This document shows, in pieces, positions 22,518 to 27,914 of a stretch of 27,914 nt of DNA (within the stretch, counting starts at the first letter, position 1; the number at the start of each line of letters is the position of its first letter). Below the pieces are notes generated by a model. It was not told the DNA's origin, did not search any database, and was given only the letters and a program-made list of their open reading frames with translations. The DNA comes from CAG-452 sp045531335 (GTDB lineage Bacteria; Bacillota; Clostridia; TANB77; CAG-508). The position numbers and the translations under genes are program-made. The stretch lies in contig JAZSDU010000035.1 of NCBI GenBank assembly GCA_045531335.1, forward strand, positions 1 to 27,914, given 5' to 3'.

Positions 22518-22788
22518 TGCGTGTAGATTTGCGATGAAGCGAAATGTGGCTACATTCCTACGGATAGTAGGAAATGGAGGGAACTTTCGTGGAGTATGTC
22601 TTGGCTTAAGACCTAGGCGGATAAGTTTAAAAAAGCACACTTGTCCTAAGTCACATATGAATAAAATGAAATGTAACTTAGGCTTAAAAAATGTTCAAAA
22701 AAGAAACACCAGGGTGCGTTAAGAACTTTCCATAAGGCAATTAAAAGTGGTATATACCACGACATATTATTAAGGAGGGAATTTAACA
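22518..22788 (+). promoter_or_regulatory. Long structured 5' leader of the S10 operon, candidate autoregulatory RNA
   Basis: About 270 nt lie between the predicted transcription start and the rpsJ ATG with no credible gene. Clear hairpins are TTCCTAC / GTAGGAA (22555-22573), GTCTT / AAGAC (22598-22612), CCTAAGT / ACTTAGG with inner ACAT / ATGT (22645-22682), and the palindrome GTGGTATATACCAC (22747-22760), the last close to the ribosome site AAGGAGGG. S10 operons in other bacteria are controlled by ribosomal protein L4 or similar acting on the leader; that role here is inference. The rest of the 430-bp gap 22358-22788 holds the two divergent promoters. Confidence 0.55.
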
Positions 22789-23208
22789 ATGGCAACAACA
22801 GAAGAAAACAAAACAGAAAAAGTAGCAAAAAAAGCTACAACAACAAAAAAAGCAGCAACAAAGAAGACTGCAACAAAAACTGAGAAAGTTACTAAAACTG
22901 TTCAAAGTGAAAAAATCAGAATAAGACTTAAAGCTTATGACAATGTTGTTTTAGATCAGTCTGCTGAAAAAATAGTAGATACTGCTAAAAGAACAGGTGC
23001 AAAAGTTTCAGGACCTATTCCACTTCCAACAAAGAGAGAAATAGTAACAATCTTACGTTCTCCACACAAACACAAAGATTCAAGAGAACAATTCGAAATG
23101 AGAACACATAAAAGAGTTATAGATATTCTATATCCAACACAAACAACAATAGATAGCCTAATGAAATTAGACTTGCCAGCAGGTGTAGACGTAGAAATGA
23201 AACTTTAA
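22789..23208 (+). CDS. rpsJ: 30S ribosomal protein S10 with Lys/Thr/Ala-rich N-terminal extension
   Basis: S10 is part of the 30S subunit head and also acts as NusE in transcription antitermination. The conserved protein begins at about residue 40 (SEKIRIRLKAYDNVVLDQSA) and runs through GPIPLPTKREIVTILRSPH, SREQFEMRTHKRVIDILYP and LPAGVDVEMKL. Ahead of it are about 39 residues made almost only of Lys, Thr, Ala and Glu, in repeats such as KKATTTKKAATKKTATK. Standard S10 is about 102 residues; this one is 139. ATG at 22789 follows AAGGAGGG, and no internal start with a good ribosome site fits the short form, so the extension appears to be real. It resembles a disordered, nucleic-acid-binding tail. 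Confidence 0.95.
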   Translation: MATTEENKTEKVAKKATTTKKAATKKTATKTEKVTKTVQSEKIRIRLKAYDNVVLDQSAEKIVDTAKRTGAKVSGPIPLPTKREIVTILRSPHKHKDSREQFEMRTHKRVIDILYPTQTTIDSLMKLDLPAGVDVEMKL

Positions 23209-23271
23209 TATTTAATATATATTTGACAAAAAATATATACAACGAACCAAGCTAACGAACTAAAAAATAAT

Positions 23272-23377
23272 CAAAAACGAGTATTGCTAGGAAAACGAGC
23301 AAGAAATCCGGAGGTGTACAAAAGTACATTGAGGAATTTTGAAGCGAAGTTTGACAACGCAAGACGAAGGTTTTCAT
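23272..23377 (+). ncRNA. 106-nt structured intergenic element, copy A, between rpsJ and rplC
   Basis: This shares a fixed pattern with 25245-25350: CAAAAACGAGTA, CTAGGAAA, GTACAAA.GTACAT, GAG, TTGAAGC, TTGACAACG and ACGAAG.TTTTCAT, with equal overall length. Pairings seen are AAAAC / GTTTT (outer), AAAC / GTTT (middle), ATCC / GGA(A)T, and the apical hairpin GTAC-AAAA-GTAC. The middle stem reads AAGC / GCTT in the other copy, a compensatory change. An outer stem AAAAATAAT / ATTATTTTT (about 23262-23271 with 23377-23386) extends it. The class is not known to me. Confidence 0.6.
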
Positions 23378-23415
23378 TATTTTTGGAAGCTAGCCAATAG
23401 TTAAGGAGGATTATA

Positions 23416-24045
23416 ATGAAAAAAGCAATTTTAGGAAGAAAAATTGGAATGACACAAATATTTGATGAATCAGGAAAAGTTATTCCAGTTACAGCTATAG
23501 AAGCTGGACCATGTACAGTAGTACAAATCAAAACAAAAGATACAGATGGTTATGAAGCTGTAAAATTAGGTTTTGGAGATGTTAAAGAAAGTAAATTAAC
23601 AAAACCAAAAATGGGAGAATTCAAAAAAACAAATACAACACCTAAAAAACATTTAAGAGAATTTAGATTAGAAGAAATCTCTTACAACGTAGGTGATGAA
23701 ATAAAAGCTGATATATTTGCAGCAGGAGAAGCAGTAGATATAACAGGAACAAGTAAAGGTAAAGGATTCCAAGGCGTTATAAAAAGACATGGACAATCTA
23801 GAGGACCTATGGGACATGGTTCTATGTACCACAGAAGACCAGGTTCAATGGGATCTACTTCAACACCAGGTAGAGTATTTAAAGGTAAAAAACTTCCAGG
23901 ACATATGGGAATGGAAACAGTTACAATACAAAACTTACAAGTTGTAAAAGTAGATTTAGATAAAAATGTAATTTTAGTAAAAGGTAGTGTTCCAGGAAAC
24001 AAAGGAGCAATACTAAAAATAAGAAATTCAGTAAAATCAAAATAG
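23416..24045 (+). CDS. rplC: 50S ribosomal protein L3
   Basis: L3 binds early in 50S assembly and reaches the peptidyl transferase centre. The 209-residue protein begins MKKAILGRKIGMTQIFDESG and contains DITGTSKGKGFQGVIKRHG, the central loop with GPMGHGSMYHRRPGSMGS, and GKKLPGHMGMETVTIQNLQV. The glutamine methylated by PrmB in other species lies in KGFQG. AAGGAGG precedes the ATG. The gene ends in TAG, immediately followed by a repeat element. It is separated from rpsJ by 207 bp, far more than in typical S10 operons. Confidence 0.98.
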   Translation: MKKAILGRKIGMTQIFDESGKVIPVTAIEAGPCTVVQIKTKDTDGYEAVKLGFGDVKESKLTKPKMGEFKKTNTTPKKHLREFRLEEISYNVGDEIKADIFAAGEAVDITGTSKGKGFQGVIKRHGQSRGPMGHGSMYHRRPGSMGSTSTPGRVFKGKKLPGHMGMETVTIQNLQVVKVDLDKNVILVKGSVPGNKGAILKIRNSVKSK

Positions 24046-24122
24046 GGGGACATATCTTAGCCCTATAAGAAAGACAGGAGAAAAAGATGTGTCCACCAAA
24101 CCGATTTAAAGGGGACATATTC
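24043..24122 (+). repeat. GGGACATATC-type hairpin element, copy 1, starting at the rplC stop codon
   Basis: GGACATATCTT (24048-24058) pairs with AAGATGTGTCC (24084-24094) over 11 bp with one G-U pair. A competing local hairpin pairs TAGGG (24043-24047) with CCCTA (24061-24065). The end GGGGACATATTC (24111-24122) repeats the start motif. The same layout recurs at 26640-26715. Confidence 0.7.
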
Positions 24123-24178
24123 AAAATCGAAAATTAAAAAAGGTAGATTAATAAAATATGTGAGAGGAGATAAAGAAA

Positions 24179-24802
24179 ATGCCTAAAATAGATGTATACA
24201 ATATAGAAGGTAAAAAAGTTAGCGACTTAGAATTAAATGAATCAGTTTTTGGTATTGAGCCAAATGAAAAAATAGTACATAGCGTATTAGTTAACTATTT
24301 AGCAAACCAAAGACAAGGAACAGCTAACACAAAAACAAGAGCAGAAGTTTCTGGTGGTGGAAGAAAACCATGGAGACAAAAAGGAACAGGTAGAGCAAGA
24401 CAAGGAAGTATAAGAGCACCACAATGGTTTAAAGGTGGTATAGCTTTAGGACCAAAACCAAGAGATTACAGCTATACTTTAAATAAAAAAGAAAAAAGAT
24501 TAGCTATAAAATCTGTATTAAGTTCTAAAGTATTAGAAAACAACTTAGTAGTTGTAGATACATTATCATTTGATGAAATAAAAACACAAAAAATGGTTAA
24601 AGCATTAGATGCTTTAAAAGTAGAAGGAAAAACATTAATAGTTTTACCAGAAAAAAATGAAAATGTTCAAAAATCAGCAAGAAATATCGAAGGAGTAAAA
24701 ACAAGCTTAGTAAATACAATAAATGTTTATGATTTATTAAAATACAATAAACTAGTTCTTACAGTAGATAGCGTTAAAAACTTAGAGGAGGTGTATGCTT
24801 AA
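24179..24802 (+). CDS. rplD: 50S ribosomal protein L4
   Basis: L4 lines the peptide exit tunnel and in many bacteria is the autoregulator of its operon. The 207-residue protein starts MPKIDVYNIEGKKVSDLELN, has VLVNYLANQRQGTANTKTRA and the extended tunnel loop GGGRKPWRQKGTGRARQGS followed by IRAPQWFKGGIALGPKPRDY, then the globular C-terminal half. AGAGGAG lies upstream of the ATG. The end of the gene, GAGGAGGTG, serves as ribosome site for rplW, 2 bp after the stop. The 133-bp gap before it contains the element that starts at 24043. Confidence 0.98.
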   Translation: MPKIDVYNIEGKKVSDLELNESVFGIEPNEKIVHSVLVNYLANQRQGTANTKTRAEVSGGGRKPWRQKGTGRARQGSIRAPQWFKGGIALGPKPRDYSYTLNKKEKRLAIKSVLSSKVLENNLVVVDTLSFDEIKTQKMVKALDALKVEGKTLIVLPEKNENVQKSARNIEGVKTSLVNTINVYDLLKYNKLVLTVDSVKNLEEVYA

Positions 24803-24804
24803 TT

Positions 24805-25146
24805 ATGAGACCAGAAGAAATAATAGTAAAACCTATAATCACAGAAAAATCTAGCACAGGTATAGCAGAAGGAAAGTATACATTCAAAGTAGCAAAAAAA
24901 GCTACAAAAGTTCAAATAGCAAACGCTGTTGAAACTCTATTTGATGTTAAAGTATTAAATGTTAATACAATGACAGTTAAAGGAAAAGAAAAAAGAGTTG
25001 GAGCAAACAGTGGTAAAAGACCAGATTGGAAAAAAGCAATCGTAACAATCGATACAAACCCAAGTGAAACATCTTACCTAACAAAAGGTGGAAAAGAAGT
25101 TAAAACAGATAAAAAATACAAAGACTCAATAGACATGGGAATGTAA
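24805..25146 (+). CDS. rplW: 50S ribosomal protein L23
   Basis: L23 sits at the tunnel exit and docks trigger factor and SRP. The 113-residue protein starts MRPEEIIVKPIITEKSS and has KYTFKVAKKATKVQIANAVE, LFDVKVLNVNTMTVKGKEKR and the KKAIVTI strand. A C-terminal extension of about 15 residues (KTDKKYKDSIDMGM) goes slightly past the common length of about 96. Its start is coupled to the rplD stop, with the ribosome site inside rplD. The next gene, rplB, is 227 bp away, an unusually wide gap. Confidence 0.97.
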   Translation: MRPEEIIVKPIITEKSSTGIAEGKYTFKVAKKATKVQIANAVETLFDVKVLNVNTMTVKGKEKRVGANSGKRPDWKKAIVTIDTNPSETSYLTKGGKEVKTDKKYKDSIDMGM

Positions 25147-25162
25147 TCATATAAACTAATAT

Positions 25163-25228
25163 CGAGATAAAACTCGGATAATAAATAAATATCTGTAAGT
25201 GGAGCAGGAAAAAATTCCACAAATATTT
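25163..25228 (+). other. Hairpins in the rplW-rplB gap
   Basis: CGAG / CTCG (25163-25175 region) forms a small hairpin. GTGGA (25199-25203) pairs with TCCAC (25216-25220) and is enclosed by AAATAT / ATATTT. They precede the structured copy B and may form one larger folded spacer RNA with it. Confidence 0.45.
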
Positions 25229-25244
25229 AGAGAAGAGAATTTAG

Positions 25245-25350
25245 CAAAAACGAGTAGTACTAGGAAAGCGAAAGAAAAAAACGCAGATAGTACAAAGGTA
25301 CATCGAGTATTTTTTCTTGAAGCTTGACAACGTAATACGAAGTTTTTCAT
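25245..25350 (+). ncRNA. 106-nt structured intergenic element, copy B, between rplW and rplB
   Basis: This is the second copy of the 23272-23377 element. Stems seen are AAAAAC / GTTTTT (outer), AAGC / GCTT (middle; AAAC / GTTT in copy A), AAGAAAAAA / TTTTTTCTT (inner, a perfect 9 bp where copy A pairs a different sequence), and the apical GTAC-AAAG-GTAC. The conserved single-stranded parts CGAGTA, CTAGG and TTGACAACG are the same in both. It ends 23 bp before the rplB ATG. Confidence 0.6.
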
Positions 25351-25373
25351 AAATTCGAGAAAGGAAGAGAGAA

Positions 25374-26201
25374 ATGGGGATAAAACATTTTAAACCTTAT
25401 ACACCATCAAGAAGAAACATGACAGTTTCAGATTTTGATGAAATTACAAAAAAATCACCAGAAAAATCTTTACTTGCTAAAAAGAAGAAAAATGCAGGTA
25501 GAAATTCATATGGTAGAATAACAGTTAGACACCAAGGTGGTGGAAACAGACAAAAATACAGAATAATTGATTTCAAACGTAAAAAAGATGATATGCAAGC
25601 TACAGTTATTGGTATCGAATATGATCCAAACCGTACAAGTAACATAGCATTAATAAAATATGAAGATGAAACATTAAGTTACATCTTAGCACCAGTAGGA
25701 TTAAAAGATGGAGATAAAGTAGTATCTGGACCAAACTCAGATATAAAAGTAGGAAATTGTCTTCCAATAGAAAATATACCAGTAGGTACTATGATACACA
25801 ACATCGAATTAAATCCAGGTCAAGGTGGAAAATTAGTAAGAACAGCAGGTGGAGAAGCTCAACTTATGGCTAAAGAAGGAACATATGCTCATATAAGACT
25901 TCCATCAGGAGAAATGAGATTAGTTTTAGCAAGATGTAGAGCAACAATAGGAACAATAGGAAATGCAGATCATGCAAACATTAAAATTGGTAAAGCAGGA
26001 AGAACAAGACATATGGGAATTAGACCAACAGTTAGAGGATCTGTTATGAACCCAGTAGATCACCCTCATGGTGGTGGTGAAGGTAGAGCACCTGTAGGAC
26101 ACGCAGGACCACTTACTCCTTGGGGTAAACCAGCATTAGGATATAAGACAAGAAAGAAAAATAAAAAATCAGATAAATTTATTGTAAAGAGAAGAAAGTA
26201 A
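25374..26201 (+). CDS. rplB: 50S ribosomal protein L2
   Basis: L2 is needed for subunit joining and peptidyl transfer. The 275-residue protein has the standard start MGIKHFKPYTPSRRNMTVSD, GRITVRHQGGGNRQKYRIID, the SH3-like body (TVIGIEYDPNRTSNIALI), VGTMIHNIELNPGQGGKLVR, and the C-terminal NPVDHPHGGGEGRAPVG with the conserved histidine of the peptidyl transferase region. Its length is normal. GAAAGGAAGAG precedes the ATG. It sits between two long structured spacers, unlike the tight spacing found in Bacillus. Confidence 0.98.
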   Translation: MGIKHFKPYTPSRRNMTVSDFDEITKKSPEKSLLAKKKKNAGRNSYGRITVRHQGGGNRQKYRIIDFKRKKDDMQATVIGIEYDPNRTSNIALIKYEDETLSYILAPVGLKDGDKVVSGPNSDIKVGNCLPIENIPVGTMIHNIELNPGQGGKLVRTAGGEAQLMAKEGTYAHIRLPSGEMRLVLARCRATIGTIGNADHANIKIGKAGRTRHMGIRPTVRGSVMNPVDHPHGGGEGRAPVGHAGPLTPWGKPALGYKTRKKNKKSDKFIVKRRK

Positions 26202-26209
26202 GATAATTA

Positions 26210-26320
26210 GGCATTTTCGAAATCAAAGATTTCGATGCCACAATTGTACAGAATGCTTCGCATTCGCACATACAGCGGTAAATTAACCTTGTTACTCAGG
26301 AAAATAAATTTTCCTTCGTA
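26210..26320 (+). other. Three hairpins in the rplB-rpsS gap
   Basis: The first is GGCAT..CGAAATC / GATTTCG.ATGCC (26210-26239). The second is GAATGC / GCATTC (26251-26265, loop TTC). The third is TTAC...GGAAAAT / ATTTTCC...GTAA (26292-26320). They share no sequence with the 106-nt element and none has a T-tail, so termination is unlikely. Confidence 0.5.
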
Positions 26321-26360
26321 ATAAAAGGGGATTGAAAATCAAGAAAGGGAGGAGACTTAG

Positions 26361-26642
26361 ATGTCAGAAAATAGAAAAGTAAAAGCACCTTTTGTTCAAG
26401 AAAAGCTATTAAAAAGAATAGAAGCTATGAATGAGACAGGTGAAAAATCAGTTCTTAAAACTTGGTCAAGAGCATCTACAATATATCCACAAATGGTAGG
26501 ACATACAATAGCAGTTCATGATGGAAGAAAACATGTTCCAATTTATATAACAGAAGAAATGATTGGACATAAATTAGGAGAATTTGCTCCAACAAGGACA
26601 TTTAAAGGACATTCAGGAGATAAAAAATCAAACTTAAAATAG
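26361..26642 (+). CDS. rpsS: 30S ribosomal protein S19
   Basis: S19 is in the 30S head and contacts S13 and 16S rRNA near the A-site finger. The 93-residue protein has a lightly changed N-terminus, MSENRKVKAPFVQEKLLKRI (family usually MARSLKKGPFV), then LKTWSRASTIYPQMVGHTIA, VHDGRKHVPIYITEEMIGHK and LGEFAPTRTFKGHSG, all diagnostic. The MSENRK start lacks the usual SLKKGPF basic patch; VKAPFV replaces KKGPFV. GGGAGGAG precedes the ATG. The TAG stop is shared with the start of a repeat element. Confidence 0.97.
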   Translation: MSENRKVKAPFVQEKLLKRIEAMNETGEKSVLKTWSRASTIYPQMVGHTIAVHDGRKHVPIYITEEMIGHKLGEFAPTRTFKGHSGDKKSNLK

Positions 26643-26715
26643 TGGGACATATCTTATCCCACAAAGACAACCGTATGGGAAGATGTGTCCCACAAACCTT
26701 GTAAGACATATTCCC
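26640..26715 (+). repeat. GGGACATATC-type hairpin element, copy 2, overlapping the rpsS stop codon
   Basis: GTGGGACATATCTT (26642-26655) pairs with AAGATGTGTCCCAC (26680-26693) over 14 bp with one G-U pair. A competing hairpin pairs GTGGGA (26642-26647) with TCCCAC (26657-26662). GACATATTC follows at 26705-26713. Copy 1 is at 24043-24122, also at a TAG stop. Confidence 0.72.
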
Positions 26716-26742
26716 AGTATAAAAAAAGGAGGAAAGAAAACA

Positions 26743-27111
26743 ATGCCAGAACAAGAAACAGTGCAAACTACAACTTTAGAAGCAAAAGCAATTTTAAGAT
26801 ATGCTAGAATATCAAGCAGAAAAGTTAAAATAGTTGCAGACTTGATAAGAGGAAAAAAAGTAGATGAAGCTTTAGCAATAGTAAAATTTACACCAAAAGC
26901 ATCATCTGAAATAATAGAAAAATTATTAAAATCAGCTATAGCAAATGCTGAAAATAATCATGGTATGAATAGAGGAAATCTAATTGTTAGCGAAATTTAT
27001 GCAAATCAAGGTCCAACTCTAAAAAGAATTAGACCTGCAGCAAAAGGATCAGCTGTTAGAATTAGAAAAAGAACATGCCATATAACAATCGTGGTAAAGG
27101 AGGAAAATTAA
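26743..27111 (+). CDS. rplV: 50S ribosomal protein L22
   Basis: L22 lines the exit tunnel next to L4. The 122-residue protein begins MPEQETVQTTTLEAKAILRY, then shows ARISSRKVKIVADLIRGKKV, DEALAIVKFTPKAS and the tunnel loop ANQGPTLKRIRPAAKGSAVR, ending IRKRTCHITIVVKEE. I chose ATG at 26743 because AAAAGGAGG lies just upstream; an in-frame upstream extension to 26683 would translate the repeat element. The first 13 residues are a short acidic/Thr extension beyond the usual start. It is one base from rpsC, whose ribosome site AAAGGAGG is inside rplV. Confidence 0.97.
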   Translation: MPEQETVQTTTLEAKAILRYARISSRKVKIVADLIRGKKVDEALAIVKFTPKASSEIIEKLLKSAIANAENNHGMNRGNLIVSEIYANQGPTLKRIRPAAKGSAVRIRKRTCHITIVVKEEN

Positions 27112-27112
27112 C

Positions 27113-27772
27113 ATGGGACAAAAAATGCATCCACATGGGATAAGAGTAGGCGTTATCAAAGATTGGAATTCAAAATGGTATGCAGACTCTAAGAATTTTA
27201 GTGATTATTTAATAGAAGATCACAAAATTCGTGAATATGTTAAGAAAAAATTATTTGTTAGTGGAATTTCTAAAATAGAAATAGAAAGAACACCAAAATT
27301 TGTTAAAGTAAATGTATTTACTGCAAAACCAGGTCTTGTAATAGGAAAAGGTGGAAACTTTGCAGAAACATTAAAAAATGAGTTAGCAAAAATGATAAAC
27401 AAAGATGTTAACTTAAATATAGTAGAAGTAAAAAATGTAGATACAGATGCACAATTAGTTGCAGAAAACATTTGTAACCAACTTGAAAGAAGAATATCTT
27501 TTAGAAGAGCTATGAAACAATGTATGCAAAAAGCTATGAAAGCTGGAGCATTAGGAATAAAAACTGCTGTATCTGGAAGATTAGGTGGAGCTGATATGGC
27601 AAGAACAGAATTTTATAAAGAAGGTACAATACCACTTCAAACATTAAGAGCTGATATAGACTATGGATTCTATGAAGCAGATACAACATATGGAAAAATT
27701 GGTGTAAAAGTATGGATTTATAAAGGTGAAATTCTTCCAGCTAAAAAAGAAGCAAAAGGAGGTAACGACTAA
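27113..27772 (+). CDS. rpsC: 30S ribosomal protein S3
   Basis: S3 is at the mRNA entry site of the 30S subunit and has helicase activity with S4 and S5. The 219-residue protein starts MGQKMHPHGIRVGVIKDWNS, has the KH domain loop VIGKGGNFAETL (GxxG = GKGG), RISFRRAMKQCMQKAMKAGA, SGRLGGADMARTEFYKEG, and IPLQTLRADIDYGFYEADTTYG. Its length is normal. The TAA stop overlaps the rplP ATG by one base (TAATG), and AAAAGGAGG lies at the end of the gene for rplP. Confidence 0.98.
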   Translation: MGQKMHPHGIRVGVIKDWNSKWYADSKNFSDYLIEDHKIREYVKKKLFVSGISKIEIERTPKFVKVNVFTAKPGLVIGKGGNFAETLKNELAKMINKDVNLNIVEVKNVDTDAQLVAENICNQLERRISFRRAMKQCMQKAMKAGALGIKTAVSGRLGGADMARTEFYKEGTIPLQTLRADIDYGFYEADTTYGKIGVKVWIYKGEILPAKKEAKGGND

Positions 27773-27914
27773 TGCCATTAATGCCAAAAAGAACAAAATA
27801 TAGAAAACAACAAAAAGGTAGAAATAGAGGTAGAGCAATGAGACGAAACTTCGTTTCTGATGGTGAATTTGGTATCCAAGCTGTTGAAGCTGGATTAATC
27901 ACAACAAACCAAAT
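27772..27914 (+). CDS. rplP: 50S ribosomal protein L16 (3' end outside window)
   Basis: L16 helps form the A-site and P-site tRNA contacts of the 50S subunit. The first 47 codons are present: MPLMPKRTKYRKQQKGRNRG, followed by RAMRRNFVSDGEFGIQAVEA and GLITTNQ, all matching the family start (usually MLMPKRVKYRKQ...). The start may be 27772 or the second ATG at 27781. The ribosome site AAAAGGAGGTAAC lies in the end of rpsC, and the stop and start codons overlap, which gives translational coupling. The gene runs off the window edge. Confidence 0.95.
   Translation, partial: MPLMPKRTKYRKQQKGRNRGRAMRRNFVSDGEFGIQAVEAGLITTNQ

Noticed and set aside
22534..22722. Open frame of 62 codons within the S10 leader, and opposite-strand frames there
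   Set aside because: No ribosome site, odd composition, and the region is better explained as a structured 5' leader.

Overview
The window comes from a low-GC, spore-forming member of the Clostridia, probably a gut-type uncultured lineage. The evidence is strongly A/T-biased codon use, Firmicute-type AGGAGG ribosome binding sites, the sporulation genes spoVT, spoVG and dpaA, ClpC, IreB, and a Gram-positive sortase. The genetic code looks standard. I cannot name the species. No phage, conjugative element, transposase gene or CRISPR array is visible.

Layout. 1-2270: 3' part of clpC and a small membrane protein. 2343-3522: a NifS-type cysteine desulfurase broken by a one-base frameshift. 3561-5238 (minus): an HD-GYP protein and SpoVT. 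5526-8912: a small membrane protein, a short alanyl-tRNA synthetase that ends after the editing domain, a HIT protein and a sortase. 8913-9474: tRNA-Gln and tRNA-His (minus) among degenerate tRNA-Gln remnants. 9503-13031: pyrophosphatase, TPR membrane protein, dipicolinate synthase subunit A and UppP. 13110-14561 (minus): murC and its promoter. 14800-15206: spoVG with a sigma-H-like promoter. 15228-20616: a small unknown gene, then a likely operon of three poorly known genes (small membrane protein; AT-hook/MinD-like protein; GAF plus degenerate GGDEF protein) running into ireB-ruvX-DUF1292. 20636-22410 (minus): an acyl-CoA synthetase-like enzyme. 22482 to the end: the S10 ribosomal protein operon (rpsJ-rplC-rplD-rplW-rplB-rpsS-rplV-rpsC-rplP).

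Two things stand out. First, the 15.6-19.5 kb operon codes for a receiver-like/twin-AT-hook/acidic-repeat/degenerate P-loop protein next to a membrane-anchored GAF protein whose GGDEF signature has become MGPKF; this looks like an undescribed signalling or positioning module, linked to the IreB-RuvX genes. Second, the S10 operon, normally compact, is opened up by structured intergenic elements: two 106-nt copies of one RNA-like element with a compensatory base change (before rplC and rplB), and two copies of a hairpin element set exactly at TAG stop codons (after rplC and rpsS). Other palindromic repeat families (GGGACTGTCC, GGGGACAGACCCC, TGTAGGGG) lie between genes, often exactly between convergent stop codons, where they may serve as bidirectional terminators.
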